Shown in pieces: positions 17,640 to 26,142 of a stretch of 57,341 bases of DNA. Both the position numbers and the translations under genes were made by a program. The notes under the pieces are model-generated. The model saw only the letters and a program-made list of their open reading frames with translations. It had not been told where the DNA came from and ran no database searches. This DNA is from Extensimonas sp963708545 (GTDB lineage: Bacteria > Pseudomonadota > Gammaproteobacteria > Burkholderiales > Burkholderiaceae_C): assembly GCA_963708545.1 (NCBI GenBank), contig CAVPUD010000150.1:1-57341 (forward strand), read 5' to 3'. Position 1 is the first letter of the stretch. Each line of letters opens with the position of its first letter.

Positions 17640-18704
17640 ATGAGCTCCCCCGCATTGCAAAACAAGACCTTTGCCCTGTTGCTGACTTTGGTCACTTTGG
17701 CCTTTGGTGCGATTCTGTGGCAGTTCCATGGCGCGATTTTCTGGGGCAGCGCACTGGCGATACTGTTCACGCCGCTGCATCGCAAGCTGCTGCGCCGCAT
17801 GCCCGGCCGGCGCAACCTCGCGGCATTGTCAACGCTCGTGCTGTGTCTGCTGGGCGTGATCCTGCCGGTGGCGCTGATCGGGGTTTCGCTGCTTCAGGAG
17901 GCCAGCGCGGTGTACGAGCGCGTGGGTTCCGGACAACTGAATTTCGGGCTGTATCTGCAGCAGGTCATAGACGCTCTGCCATCGTGGCTGGTCACCCTGC
18001 TCGACCGCTTTCACCTCACTACGGTCAACGAAGTGCAGGCCAGACTGGTGTCCGCAGCGGGCCAGATCAGCCAGTTCGTCGCCACCAGGGTGCTCAGCAT
18101 AGGCCAGAACACGCTGCAGTTTTTCGTGGGCTTCGGTGTGATGCTGTACCTGCTGTTCTTTTTGCTGCGCGACGGTGCCGAACTGCTTGCCCGTATCAGC
18201 CACGCGATCCCTCTGGATCGCAGCCACAAACGCCAATTGGCCGACAAGTTCACCACCGTGATCCGCGCCACCATCAAAGGCAACCTGGTCGTCGCGGCCT
18301 GCCAAGGGGCGCTCGGAGGATGCATTTTCTGGGTCCTGGGCATCCAGGGGCCCGTGCTGTGGGGGGTGCTGATGGCCTTCCTGTCGCTGCTGCCAGCCAT
18401 AGGCGCGGGCTTGATCTGGGCGCCGGTGGCCATCTATTTTCTGGCCACCGGCGCCATCTGGCAGGGCCTGGCGCTCGCCGCGTTCGGCATGGGCGTGATC
18501 GGGCTGATCGACAACCTGCTGCGCCCCATTCTGGTCGGCAAGGACACGCGCATGCCCGACTACGTGGTGCTGATTTCGACGCTGGGCGGCATGGCGCTGT
18601 TTGGCCTCACGGGGTTCGTCATAGGCCCCACCATCGCCGCACTGTTCATCGCCTGCTGGGATTTGTTTGCCCCCCCGGACGAGGACAGCGCCGGCCCTAC
18701 ATGA
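17640..18704 (+). CDS. AI-2E family transporter (PerM-like permease)
   Basis: This 354-residue membrane protein belongs to the AI-2E/UPF0118 (PerM) family, whose members move small molecules or ions across the inner membrane; the substrate here cannot be told. About seven or eight hydrophobic segments are visible, paired at the N-terminus (FALLLTLVTLAFGAILW) and clustered at the C-terminus (GVLMAFLSLLPAIGAGLIW, VVLISTLGGMALFGLTGFV). The typical IGPTIAAL motif is near the end. The start at 17640 is preferred over a TTG at 17604. The stop codon TGA (18702-18704) is the first three bases of the 180-bp repeat that follows. Confidence 0.85.
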   Translation: MSSPALQNKTFALLLTLVTLAFGAILWQFHGAIFWGSALAILFTPLHRKLLRRMPGRRNLAALSTLVLCLLGVILPVALIGVSLLQEASAVYERVGSGQLNFGLYLQQVIDALPSWLVTLLDRFHLTTVNEVQARLVSAAGQISQFVATRVLSIGQNTLQFFVGFGVMLYLLFFLLRDGAELLARISHAIPLDRSHKRQLADKFTTVIRATIKGNLVVAACQGALGGCIFWVLGIQGPVLWGVLMAFLSLLPAIGAGLIWAPVAIYFLATGAIWQGLALAAFGMGVIGLIDNLLRPILVGKDTRMPDYVVLISTLGGMALFGLTGFVIGPTIAALFIACWDLFAPPDEDSAGPT

Positions 18705-18881
18705 ACCCAGATTGTCCATTAGGCGGTGCTGCGCACCTACGCGGGTGCTGGCGGACGGCTGACGGCCATTTTGGCCCCTGTTTCGGCGTCCATGGCATCG
18801 GCCATGGACTTCTCACCAGTGACCAAACTGTCACGCCAGCCGCCTCGCCATCATCCCGCGTCCTAATGAACAATCTGGGAT
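18702..18881 (+). repeat. 180-bp terminal-inverted-repeat element, copy A
   Basis: The element begins TGAACCCAGATTG and ends CAATCTGGGA. Its 18-bp termini CCCAGATTGTCCATTAGG are inverted repeats with one mismatch. An internal perfect hairpin GTCCATGGC-ATCG-GCCATGGAC lies in the middle. A second copy of the same length is at 52847-53026. Each copy starts exactly at the TGA stop of a gene and has the same orientation relative to it. No transposase is encoded; short ORFs across it are not credible genes. I call it a MITE-like or REP-like element. Confidence 0.8.
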
Positions 18882-18882
18882 G

Positions 18883-18924
18883 AAAAAGCCTGCATCGCCC
18901 CTCAGTCAAAGGACGATGCAGGCT
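18883..18924 (-). terminator. Rho-independent terminator of the binding-protein gene
   Basis: Read on the minus strand, AGCCTGCATCG pairs perfectly with CGATGCAGGCT across a 16-base loop and is followed by TTTTT. It lies 22 bp after the stop of the substrate-binding protein gene, right at the edge of the 180-bp repeat. Confidence 0.75.
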
Positions 18925-18946
18925 CGACACGACCAGCGCGAGGCGA

Positions 18947-20077
18947 TCAGTTCAGCGGCGTCTTCTTGCCATCTTTGTAGTAGTACAAGGAAATGGCAGG
19001 GTTCTTCATGTCGCCGTTGGGCTCGAACGCAATGTTTGCCGTCACCCCTTTGTAATTGGACTTGAGCAGCTCAGGGATGTAAATCTTGGGGTCCCAGGAG
19101 TTGGCACGCTTCATGGCGTCTGCGAACAGCATGGTCGCGTCATAGGTGTAAGGGCTGTAAATCTGGTATTGGCCAGGGTACTTGGCGTCATAGCGCGCCT
19201 TCCAGGCCAGGCCGCCCGGCATTTTGGCGAGCGAGGTGCCGCCTTCTGCACAGACCACGTTCTCCAGCGTCTTGGCCCCCGCGGCGAGCTTGGCGATTTC
19301 TGTCGTGCAGACGCCGTCACCGCCGAAGAACTTCATCTTGGTCATGCCCAGCTGTTCCATCTGGCGCAGCATCGGCCCGGCCTGCGGATCCATGCCGCCA
19401 AAGAAAACGGCGTCAGGGTTCTTGGACTTGATGGCCGTCAGAATGGCCATGAAGTCGGTGGCCTTGTCGTTGGTGAACTCTTCATCGACGACCTTCATGC
19501 CCTTGGCAAGCGCGGTTTTCTTGAAGGCATCGGCCACGCCCTGGCCATAAGCGGTGCGGTCATCGACGATGGCCACGGTCTTGAGCTTGAGCGTGTCTGC
19601 CGCGTAGGACGCGAGACCGGCACCCAGCGCATTGTCGTTGGCGATGATGCGAAACGACGTGTTGTAGCCGGGCTTCATCAGGCTGGGATTGGTCGAGGAG
19701 CCCGTAATGTGCGGAATGCCGCAGTCGTTGTACACCTTGGCGGCCGGGATCGTGGTGCCGGAGTTCAAGTGACCGACCACACCGGCAACCTTGGCGTCGC
19801 ACAGTTTTTGGGCAACTGCAGTGCCCTGTTTCGGGTCAGCGGCATCGTCTTCGGCCACCAGCTCGAACTTGACCTTCTTGCCGGCAATCGTCATGCCGCG
19901 CGCGTTCAGCTCTTCGATCGCCATGCGCGCGCCGTTTTCATTGTCCTTGCCGTAATGCGCCTGCGGGCCCGAAAGCGGCGCCACGTGGCCGATCTTGATG
20001 ACCTGTTCCTGCGCCGAGGCGGCACCAGCCGCAGCAGCCATGGCCGCCAGCACTGTCAATTTCAACTTCAGTTGCAT
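18947..20077 (-). CDS. Branched-chain amino acid ABC transporter binding protein
   Basis: This is a LivK/LivJ-type periplasmic binding protein (376 residues) that captures leucine, isoleucine, valine or related ligands for an ABC importer. A signal peptide (MQLKLKLTVLAAMAAAAGAA, then SAQ) is followed by IKIGHVAPLSGPQAHYGKDN and GVVGHLNSGTTIPAAKVY, the ligand-binding loop with GSSTNPSL. The start at 20077 has TGGAGAA upstream and fits the signal peptide. No permease or ATPase genes (livHMGF) are in the window, so it is an orphan component here. Confidence 0.9.
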   Translation of the reverse strand: MQLKLKLTVLAAMAAAAGAASAQEQVIKIGHVAPLSGPQAHYGKDNENGARMAIEELNARGMTIAGKKVKFELVAEDDAADPKQGTAVAQKLCDAKVAGVVGHLNSGTTIPAAKVYNDCGIPHITGSSTNPSLMKPGYNTSFRIIANDNALGAGLASYAADTLKLKTVAIVDDRTAYGQGVADAFKKTALAKGMKVVDEEFTNDKATDFMAILTAIKSKNPDAVFFGGMDPQAGPMLRQMEQLGMTKMKFFGGDGVCTTEIAKLAAGAKTLENVVCAEGGTSLAKMPGGLAWKARYDAKYPGQYQIYSPYTYDATMLFADAMKRANSWDPKIYIPELLKSNYKGVTANIAFEPNGDMKNPAISLYYYKDGKKTPLN

Positions 20078-20208
20078 ACAAATTCTCCAGTAAAGATGAA
20101 TGCTGAGAGTGTTTTTATATCTCAACACGCGAAACATAACGCAATTTGTGGGCCAGACAACGGGTTGTGCAGTTCATGAGGCGTCGAAACGATAGGGGAA
20201 AACCCGGA

Positions 20209-20556
20209 TTAGATTTTTGCGCTGCCCTCGGCAAGCTCCTCGGCCACCGCTTCGTAAACGGTTTGCCGCAGCACCGATTCGACCTCTTCGCGCAAACGGG
20301 GCAGCAAGGAGCGCGTCTGCTCCTGCACCACGAGCGCAATCGCCTCGCGCAAGCGCTGATCCAGCGCCATGTCCACCCGCTGCATGACGCGGTGCACGAT
20401 GGCCTCCTCCGTCCCTTCGGGCACGACGGGCGCGGGCACGACGGGCGTGAGGGCCGCAGGAGCATCTGAAGGCAGCGCCTCTGGCTCGTGCACCACGTCC
20501 GTGAGCGTGGGCACGAAGCGCGGAGGTGAAGACGGCGGTTTGGCAGCAAAGGACAT
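20209..20556 (-). CDS. Hypothetical acidic/coiled-coil protein after holC
   Basis: This 115-residue protein has a Pro/Ala-rich N-terminal half (MSFAAKPPSSPPRFVPTLTD) and a helical acidic second half (VMQRVDMALDQRLREAIALV, REEVESVLRQTVYEAVAEEL). It resembles small conserved betaproteobacterial proteins of unknown function encoded after holC (DUF2486-like, a tentative match). The ATG at 20556 overlaps the holC stop (TGATG), which fixes the start and suggests translational coupling. Confidence 0.65.
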   Translation of the reverse strand: MSFAAKPPSSPPRFVPTLTDVVHEPEALPSDAPAALTPVVPAPVVPEGTEEAIVHRVMQRVDMALDQRLREAIALVVQEQTRSLLPRLREEVESVLRQTVYEAVAEELAEGSAKI

Positions 20557-20993
20557 CAGGCAGCTCCGGCTCGCACCACATCGTGGCGCTCGATCTCGTG
20601 GCCCTGGGCCGTGTAATGCCGCCAGCGCGTGCGGGCCTGGTGGCGGTCGGCGTCGTCGTTGCTGGCAACGACCTCCACCAGCCGGGCGAACGCCGCATAG
20701 CCTTCGGGGACGGTGCTGCCCATGTTCAAAAGAAGCTCCCGGTGCGGCGCAAGCTGCGCAGCGGCGGCGAGCACCACGGGCGACGCGTGCAGCAACTCTA
20801 CATCCGCATCGGCGCGGCAATGGGCAACGAAGTCCTGCGGCGCAAGCTGCCACAGCATATCGTCGAGCTGCGCAAGCGTCTGCTCGGGGCCCACGATCAC
20901 CAGCGGGGCACCGCTGCGCAAGGCCTTGCGTGCAAAGCGGCAGGCATAGGAGAGTTTGTCCGGCACGTTGAAGTGAAAGGCGATCGCCGTCAT
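20556..20993 (-). CDS. holC: DNA polymerase III subunit chi
   Basis: HolC (chi) links the clamp loader of DNA polymerase III to single-strand binding protein. The 145-residue protein shows the family start TAIAFHFNVPDKLSYACRFA, the conserved middle LAQLDDMLWQLAPQDFVAHC and the end GEGYAAFARLVEVVA-type segment (here PEGYAAFARLVEVVASND) with RWRHYTAQGHEIERHD. It sits 40 bp behind pepA, the usual partner gene, and overlaps the next gene. Confidence 0.9.
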   Translation of the reverse strand: MTAIAFHFNVPDKLSYACRFARKALRSGAPLVIVGPEQTLAQLDDMLWQLAPQDFVAHCRADADVELLHASPVVLAAAAQLAPHRELLLNMGSTVPEGYAAFARLVEVVASNDDADRHQARTRWRHYTAQGHEIERHDVVRAGAA

Positions 20994-21033
20994 ACGTCAG
21001 CGCTTCCCAAGGCACACGCCTGCCAGCGGCCTC

Positions 21034-22545
21034 TCAACCCTTGGCACCTGCGGCAGTGCGGGCTGCACGCGCCGCCTTCTTGGCAGGCACCTGATCCGGC
21101 TGCGCCTGCTGCGCCCGGTTCAGCAAAAAGTGCAGCAACAAACCCACGGGCCGCCCCGTCGCGCCTTTCGCAGTGCCGCCTTTCCAGGCCGTGCCGGCGA
21201 TGTCCAGGTGCGCCCAGGGAAATTCACCCACAAAGCGCTGCAGGAACTTGGCCGCCGTGACGGAGCCCGCGGGTCGCCCTGCCACATTGGCCACGTCGGC
21301 GAAATTGCTTTTGAGCCCTTCGGCGTACTCTTCGTCGAGCGGCATGCGCCAGCACAGGTCGAGCGCCGCGTCACCGGCTGCACTCAACTGCGCTGCCAGC
21401 GCTTCGTCAGTCGCATACAGCCCGCTGCGCACGCCGCCGAGCGCGATCACGCAGGCCCCCGTGAGCGTGGCGATGTCAACCAGCGCCGCGGGCTTGAAGC
21501 GCGCCGCGTAGGTCAGCGCATCGCAGAGGATGAGGCGGCCTTCGGCATCGGTATTGAGCACCTCTATGGTCTGCCCGCTCATGCTGGTGACCACGTCGCC
21601 GGGCTTCAGGGCGCGGCCGTCTGGCAGGTTCTCGCAGGCCGGAATGAGGCCGACCACGTTGATCGCCGGCTGCAAGTCGGCCAGCGCGCGGAACACGCCG
21701 AGCACGCTCGCGGCGCCGCACATGTCGAACTTCATCTCGTCCATTTCCGGGCCGGGCTTGATCGAAATGCCACCCGAATCGAAGGTGATGCCCTTGCCCA
21801 CGAGTACCACCGGGGCCTGCTTTTTGTCGGCGCCGCGGTAGTGCAACTCGATGAAGCGCAGCGGCTCCTTGGAGCCCCGCGCCACGGCCAGAAACGCCCC
21901 CATGCCCAGGCGCGCCACATCTTCGGGGCCGTGCACCTTGCAATCCAGGCGGGCGTGCCGCGCGAGGGACTTGGCCAGCTCCGCGAGCTGGCTCGGGGTG
22001 GCATGGTTGGCCGGGCGATTGCCCCATTCGCGTGCAAGGTTCTGGCCCTGCACGAGCGCCACCGCCTGCACAAAGGCGGTGCGCACCTCGGCCTCCTGGG
22101 CCACGCCTATGGTGACCTTTTGCAGATTGGCGGCCTCGGCCTTGGGTTTGGTGGTGGTGTAAACGTAGCTCGCTTCGGCAACGGCCTGCACCGCCGCGGC
22201 CACGAGCGCCGGCGTCGCCGCCTCGCCCAGGCACACCACGGCCTGGCGCACCGCAGGGGCCTTGAAGTCTGCGCTCACCGCGAGCAGCGCCTGCCGGACG
22301 GCACCCGGCGAGCCGTTGCCGACCCCGAGCAGCAGCACCCGCCGCGCCCCCACTGCGGGTGGCTGGTACAGGTGCAGATGCTTGCCCGGCTTGGTGGCCA
22401 GATCACCTTTGTCGAGCGCTCGCGCCGCCAGCACGGACAGAGCGTCTGCGCCCGGCGCAAAGCCCTCGGCCACGGGCACGACCAAAAGATCACATTTCTC
22501 GGTAGCCGCTGCGGCCAGGCTCAGGGTTTGGAGTGCAAAGTTCAT
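21034..22545 (-). CDS. pepA: Leucyl aminopeptidase (cytosol aminopeptidase)
   Basis: PepA is a two-metal M17 aminopeptidase, and in some bacteria also a DNA-binding recombination or regulatory factor. The 503-residue protein carries the family metal and catalytic motifs GKGITFDSGGISIKPG, MKFDMCGAASVLG and the signature NTDAEGRLILCDAL. The start at 22545 (MNFALQTLSLA) is chosen; an ATG 39 bp upstream exists. It is divergent from lptF with only 23 bp between the starts, so both promoters must overlap the genes or this gap. Confidence 0.95.
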   Translation of the reverse strand: MNFALQTLSLAAAATEKCDLLVVPVAEGFAPGADALSVLAARALDKGDLATKPGKHLHLYQPPAVGARRVLLLGVGNGSPGAVRQALLAVSADFKAPAVRQAVVCLGEAATPALVAAAVQAVAEASYVYTTTKPKAEAANLQKVTIGVAQEAEVRTAFVQAVALVQGQNLAREWGNRPANHATPSQLAELAKSLARHARLDCKVHGPEDVARLGMGAFLAVARGSKEPLRFIELHYRGADKKQAPVVLVGKGITFDSGGISIKPGPEMDEMKFDMCGAASVLGVFRALADLQPAINVVGLIPACENLPDGRALKPGDVVTSMSGQTIEVLNTDAEGRLILCDALTYAARFKPAALVDIATLTGACVIALGGVRSGLYATDEALAAQLSAAGDAALDLCWRMPLDEEYAEGLKSNFADVANVAGRPAGSVTAAKFLQRFVGEFPWAHLDIAGTAWKGGTAKGATGRPVGLLLHFLLNRAQQAQPDQVPAKKAARAARTAAGAKG

Positions 22546-22568
22546 AATCGGCGTTTTCCTTTGCAGCA

Positions 22569-23660
22569 ATGTTATTCGATTCATCTCTACGCAAGGAGCT
22601 CGCGCGCAGCTTCGGCGCCACCCTCGTGGTGCTGGTGACGGTGGTCATGACCATGGTGCTGATCCGCACCCTCGGCCAGGCCACGCGCGGCAGTGTCAAC
22701 CCTGCCGATGTGACGCTGGTGATGGGATTTTCGGTGCTGGGCTATCTGCCCACCATCTTGAGCCTGAGCCTCTTCATCACCGTGGTCGCCGTGCTCTCGC
22801 GCATGTACCGCGATAGTGAAATGGTCATATGGTTTGCGAGCGGCCAGGGGCTCGCGCGTCTGCTGCCGCCGCTGCTGCGCTTTGCCTGGCCCGTGATCGC
22901 GGTCGTGGCCGTGCTCGCGCTGGGCGTCTGGCCCTGGGCCAATGCCCAGATTCAGGAGCTGAAAGTCCGCTACGAGCAGCGTGGCGACGTCGATCGCATC
23001 GCCCCCGGCGAGTTTCAGGAATCTGCCAGCGGCAGCCGCGTGTTCTTCATCGAGAAAGACCCCGAGGGCAAACAAAGGGGCAACAACGTGCTCGTGGTGG
23101 ATCAAAAGGGCACGGCCGAATCGATTACCTCGGCACGCAGCGCACGGCTGCAGACCATGGGGCCAGATCGCTTTGCCCTGCTCAGCCACGGACAGCGCCT
23201 GGAATCGGCGCAGGACCAGCCGACGCTGCGCGTGAGCGAATTCGCCGAATACGGCATCCGCATCAGCGCCGCGCCGCCCAATCCCATCGACAACCCGGAC
23301 GTCAACACGCTCGCCACGCGGCGGCTGATCGAGCAGCCCACACCCGTGAATCTGGGCGAACTGGGCTGGCGCTTGGGGCAAATGCTTGCGGCCTTCAACC
23401 TCGTGGTGCTGGGGCTGGCGCTGGCCAGCGTCAATCCGCGCGCGGGGCGCAGCAGCAGTCTCATTTTGGCCCTGCTGGCTTTCATCGTCTATTTGAACTG
23501 CATGACCTTGGGGCAGACCTGGGTTGCCGCAGGCAGGGTGCGCTTCATCCCCTTCATGCTGCTGTTGCACGCCGGCATGCTGGCGCTGGGCGCCCTCGTG
23601 CTCGCCGTGCGGCACAACGGCTGGTCCTGGCGCACCTGGTGGTCCCGGAGGCGCGCATGA
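22569..23660 (+). CDS. lptF: LPS export permease LptF
   Basis: LptF is one of the two inner-membrane permeases of the LptB2FG ABC transporter that extracts LPS for transport to the outer membrane. The 363-residue protein has an N-terminal membrane block (LVVLVTVVMTMVLIRTLG, LGYLPTILSLSLFITVVAVL), MYRDSEMVIWFASG, a periplasmic jellyroll region (RVFFIEKDPEGKQRGNNVLV) and a C-terminal membrane block (MLAAFNLVVLGLALA). Its stop overlaps the lptG start (ATGA). Confidence 0.93.
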   Translation: MLFDSSLRKELARSFGATLVVLVTVVMTMVLIRTLGQATRGSVNPADVTLVMGFSVLGYLPTILSLSLFITVVAVLSRMYRDSEMVIWFASGQGLARLLPPLLRFAWPVIAVVAVLALGVWPWANAQIQELKVRYEQRGDVDRIAPGEFQESASGSRVFFIEKDPEGKQRGNNVLVVDQKGTAESITSARSARLQTMGPDRFALLSHGQRLESAQDQPTLRVSEFAEYGIRISAAPPNPIDNPDVNTLATRRLIEQPTPVNLGELGWRLGQMLAAFNLVVLGLALASVNPRAGRSSSLILALLAFIVYLNCMTLGQTWVAAGRVRFIPFMLLLHAGMLALGALVLAVRHNGWSWRTWWSRRRA

Positions 23661-24766
23661 AAACCCTGCGCCGCATGATCCACCGCGAGGCACTCGTGTC
23701 CGTCGCGTATGCCACGCTGGTCTTCCTCGCGCTGTTCTTCTTTTTCGACCTGGTCGATGAACTGCGCTCGGTAAACCGCTACAGCACGCAAGGCTACGAT
23801 TTTGCCCGCGCGCTCCTCGTCACGGCGCTGACCGTGCCCGGCCATTTGTATGAGCTGCTGCCCATCACGGTGCTCATTGGCACCATTTTCGTGATGGCGC
23901 GGCTCGCGCAAAGCTCCGAATTCACCATCATGCGCACCAGCGGCATGGGGCCGGGGCAGGCGTTGCGCACGCTGCTACTGCTGGGCGGATTCTTCGTCGT
24001 GCTGACCTTCGTCGTGGGCGACTACGTGGCACCCCAAAGCGATCGCCTGGCCGAGACCCTCAAAATGCGTTTCACCGGGCGCATCAGCTCCAAAGCCATG
24101 GGCGCCTGGCTCAAGGAACGCCAACAGGAAAACTCCTTTGCTGTGAACGTGCGCGCCCTCACACCGGACGGCAAGATGCTCGACGTGCGCATTTTCGAGT
24201 TCGACGCCAAGGGCCAGCTCGCCTCCCACACGCACGCGGCGTCTGCGCAGTTTGGCGAAGACGGGGCGTCCTGGGTGCTGGAGCAGGCGCAGCGCAGCCG
24301 CTTTCACCTCGAGGACGAGGCCCACGCCTGGGTCGAGCGCACGCAGGCGCCCAGCCTGGCCTGGCCCACGCACATCAAGGCCGAGATGGTGTCGGCCACC
24401 TTGCGCAAGCGCGAGCGCATGACCACGCTCGACCTGTTCGAATACATCCGCCACCTCAAGGCCAACGGCCAGACGGCGCAGCGCTACGAGATCGAACTCG
24501 GCCGCAAGGTGTTTTACCCGCTGAGCTGCCTGGTCATGGTGGTGCTGGCGCTGCCGTTTGCCTATCTGCACTTCCGCTCGGGCGGCATTTCGGCGCAGGT
24601 GTTCGGCGGCATCATGGCGGGGCTGAGCTTTTTCCTGCTCAACAACCTGTTCAGCCACGTGGGCAACCTGCAAAACCTGTCGCCCTGGATCGCCGCCGCG
24701 GCGCCCAGCCTGATCTATTCGCTGCTGTCGCTGGCCGCCTTCGGCTGGCTGGTGTTGCGCCGCTGA
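23657..24766 (+). CDS. lptG: LPS export permease LptG
   Basis: LptG is the partner permease of LptF. The 369-residue product starts MKTLRRMIHREALVSVAYAT and contains the membrane block FLALFFFFDLVDELR, the conserved VPGHLYELLPITVLIGTIF and MRTSGMGPGQALRTLL, a periplasmic region, then a C-terminal block with GGISAQVFGGIMAGLSFFLL. The start at 23657 overlaps the lptF stop by four bases, the usual coupling for this pair. The ATPase gene lptB is not in the window. Confidence 0.93.
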   Translation: MKTLRRMIHREALVSVAYATLVFLALFFFFDLVDELRSVNRYSTQGYDFARALLVTALTVPGHLYELLPITVLIGTIFVMARLAQSSEFTIMRTSGMGPGQALRTLLLLGGFFVVLTFVVGDYVAPQSDRLAETLKMRFTGRISSKAMGAWLKERQQENSFAVNVRALTPDGKMLDVRIFEFDAKGQLASHTHAASAQFGEDGASWVLEQAQRSRFHLEDEAHAWVERTQAPSLAWPTHIKAEMVSATLRKRERMTTLDLFEYIRHLKANGQTAQRYEIELGRKVFYPLSCLVMVVLALPFAYLHFRSGGISAQVFGGIMAGLSFFLLNNLFSHVGNLQNLSPWIAAAAPSLIYSLLSLAAFGWLVLRR

Positions 24767-24776
24767 AGAGACGCCC

Positions 24777-25154
24777 ATGCCACCCGGCGCCCCGGCCATC
24801 GTCCTGTTTGCGCACGGCTCGCGCGACCCGCTCTGGCGCGCGCCCATAGAGGCGGTGGCAGCGTACATCCGACAGCACCACCCCGAGCGCCTGGTGCGCT
24901 GCGCCTACCTCGAATGCTGCGCCCCCACGCTCGCCGAAGCCGCAGCGGAATTGATAGCACAAAGTGCTGAAAATATCTGCGTCATACCGATGTTTTTAGG
25001 TACAGGCAGGCACGCCCGCGAAGACCTTCCAGCGTTGCTCGCGCAGTTGCAGGCGGCCCATCCGGCGGTGCGCTTCACGCTGCAGGGCGCCATCGGTGAA
25101 GACCCGCGCGTCACGGCGCTCATGGCGGCCATCGCCTGCGAGTCGCCACCATAG
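24777..25154 (+). CDS. cbiX: CbiX-like sirohydrochlorin chelatase
   Basis: This 125-residue protein is a short class CbiX/SirB-type chelatase that inserts a metal into sirohydrochlorin for siroheme or cobalamin. It shows the N-terminal IVLFAHGSRDPLWRAPIEA with the active-site His, VRCAYLECCAPTLAEAA and VIPMFLGTGRHAREDLPALL with a second His. The gene precedes cysB, and siroheme is the cofactor of sulfite reductase, so a role in sulfur assimilation is likely (inference). A local AT-rich patch (24949-25005) lies in the middle of the gene. Confidence 0.8.
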   Translation: MPPGAPAIVLFAHGSRDPLWRAPIEAVAAYIRQHHPERLVRCAYLECCAPTLAEAAAELIAQSAENICVIPMFLGTGRHAREDLPALLAQLQAAHPAVRFTLQGAIGEDPRVTALMAAIACESPP

Positions 25155-25175
25155 ACACTCCTTGCATAATGATGC

Positions 25176-25189
25176 GATTCTTTAGAATC
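25176..25189. promoter_or_regulatory. Inverted repeat upstream of cysB
   Basis: A perfect inverted repeat GATTC-TTTA-GAATC lies 9 bp before the cysB start codon, inside an AT-rich leader that contains TTGCAT (25162) as a possible -35. CysB-type regulators often bind their own promoter. A function as an operator is a guess from position and symmetry. Confidence 0.3.
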
Positions 25190-25197
25190 AAAACATC

Positions 25198-26139
25198 ATG
25201 AACCTGCATCAATTCCGTTTCGTCCAGGAGGCCGTGCGGCGCAACCTCAACCTGACCGAGGCGGCCAAGGCCTTGCACACCTCACAGCCAGGCGTCTCCA
25301 AGGCCATCATCGAGCTCGAAGAAGAGCTCGGCATCGAGATTTTTGCGCGCCATGGCAAGCGCCTCAAGCGCATCACCGAGCCGGGCCAGCAGGTGCTGCA
25401 AAGCATCCAGATCATCCTGCGCGAGGTCGGCAACCTCAAGCGCATAGGCGACGAATTCAGCGCGCAGGACAGCGGCACGCTGAGCATCGCCACCACGCAC
25501 ACGCAGGCGCGCTACGTGCTGCCCACCTCGGTGGCGCGCCTGCGCGAGGTCTATCCCAAGGTGAATATCAGCCTGCACCAGGCCACGCCGCAGGAAGTGG
25601 CGCGCATGGTGCTTGACGAAGTCGCGGAAATAGGTATTGCCACTGAATCGCTGGCCGACTACCCCGACCTCGTCACTCTGCCTTGCTACGAATGGACGCA
25701 CGTGCTGGTGCTGCTGCCCGCGCACCCGCTGGCGCACAAAGAGCGCGTGGGCCTCGAAGACATCGCGCACGAGCCGCTCATCACCTACCACCCCTCGTTC
25801 ACCGGGCGCGGCAAGATCGACCAGGCGTTTGCCACGCGCCAGTTGCAGCCGCGCATCGTGCTCGAAGCCATAGACTCGGACGTGATCAAAACCTACGTGC
25901 GCTTGGGCCTGGGCATAGGCATCGTGGCCGAAATGGCCATGAAGGACGACCCCGTGGGCGACCTCGTGGTGCGTCCGCTCGGCCACCTGTTCGGGCAGAA
26001 CGTCACGCGCGTGGCCTTCAAGCGCGGCGCCTACCTGCGCAATTTCGTCTATCGCTTTGCCGAGCTGATGAGCCCGCGCCTGAGCCGCGAGCTCATCGCC
26101 CGCGCCATGACCGGGCATGTGCACGACTACGAACTCTGA
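25198..26139 (+). CDS. cysB: CysB-family LysR-type transcriptional regulator
   Basis: This 313-residue LysR regulator belongs to the CysB/Cbl group that controls sulfate assimilation. The start MNLHQFRFVQEAVRRNLNLT, the HTH (AAKALHTSQPGVSKAIIELE) and IATTHTQARYVLP (ligand pocket, TTHTQARY is a hallmark of CysB/Cbl) are clear. The C-terminal DVIKTYVRLGLGIGIVAEMA is also typical. In Proteobacteria the inducer is N-acetylserine or O-acetylserine. Neighbouring cbiX supports the sulfur role. Confidence 0.9.
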   Translation: MNLHQFRFVQEAVRRNLNLTEAAKALHTSQPGVSKAIIELEEELGIEIFARHGKRLKRITEPGQQVLQSIQIILREVGNLKRIGDEFSAQDSGTLSIATTHTQARYVLPTSVARLREVYPKVNISLHQATPQEVARMVLDEVAEIGIATESLADYPDLVTLPCYEWTHVLVLLPAHPLAHKERVGLEDIAHEPLITYHPSFTGRGKIDQAFATRQLQPRIVLEAIDSDVIKTYVRLGLGIGIVAEMAMKDDPVGDLVVRPLGHLFGQNVTRVAFKRGAYLRNFVYRFAELMSPRLSRELIARAMTGHVHDYEL

Positions 26140-26142
26140 CAA

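Noticed and set aside
18697..18930. Small ORFs within the 180-bp elements, similar between the two copies (MNPDCPLGGAAHLRG-type)
   Set aside because: They are alike only because the DNA repeat is alike. There is no ribosome binding site, and the frame crosses the inverted ends.
18947..20077. A complete branched-chain amino acid ABC transporter operon
   Set aside because: Only the binding protein is present. The neighbours are a permease of another family on the opposite strand and the holC operon.
24949..25005. Seventh copy of the 50-bp repeat inside cbiX (TTGATAGCAC...)
   Set aside because: Only GATAGC matches; the AAGCGCTAGAGGCC part is missing, and the stretch encodes conserved family residues.
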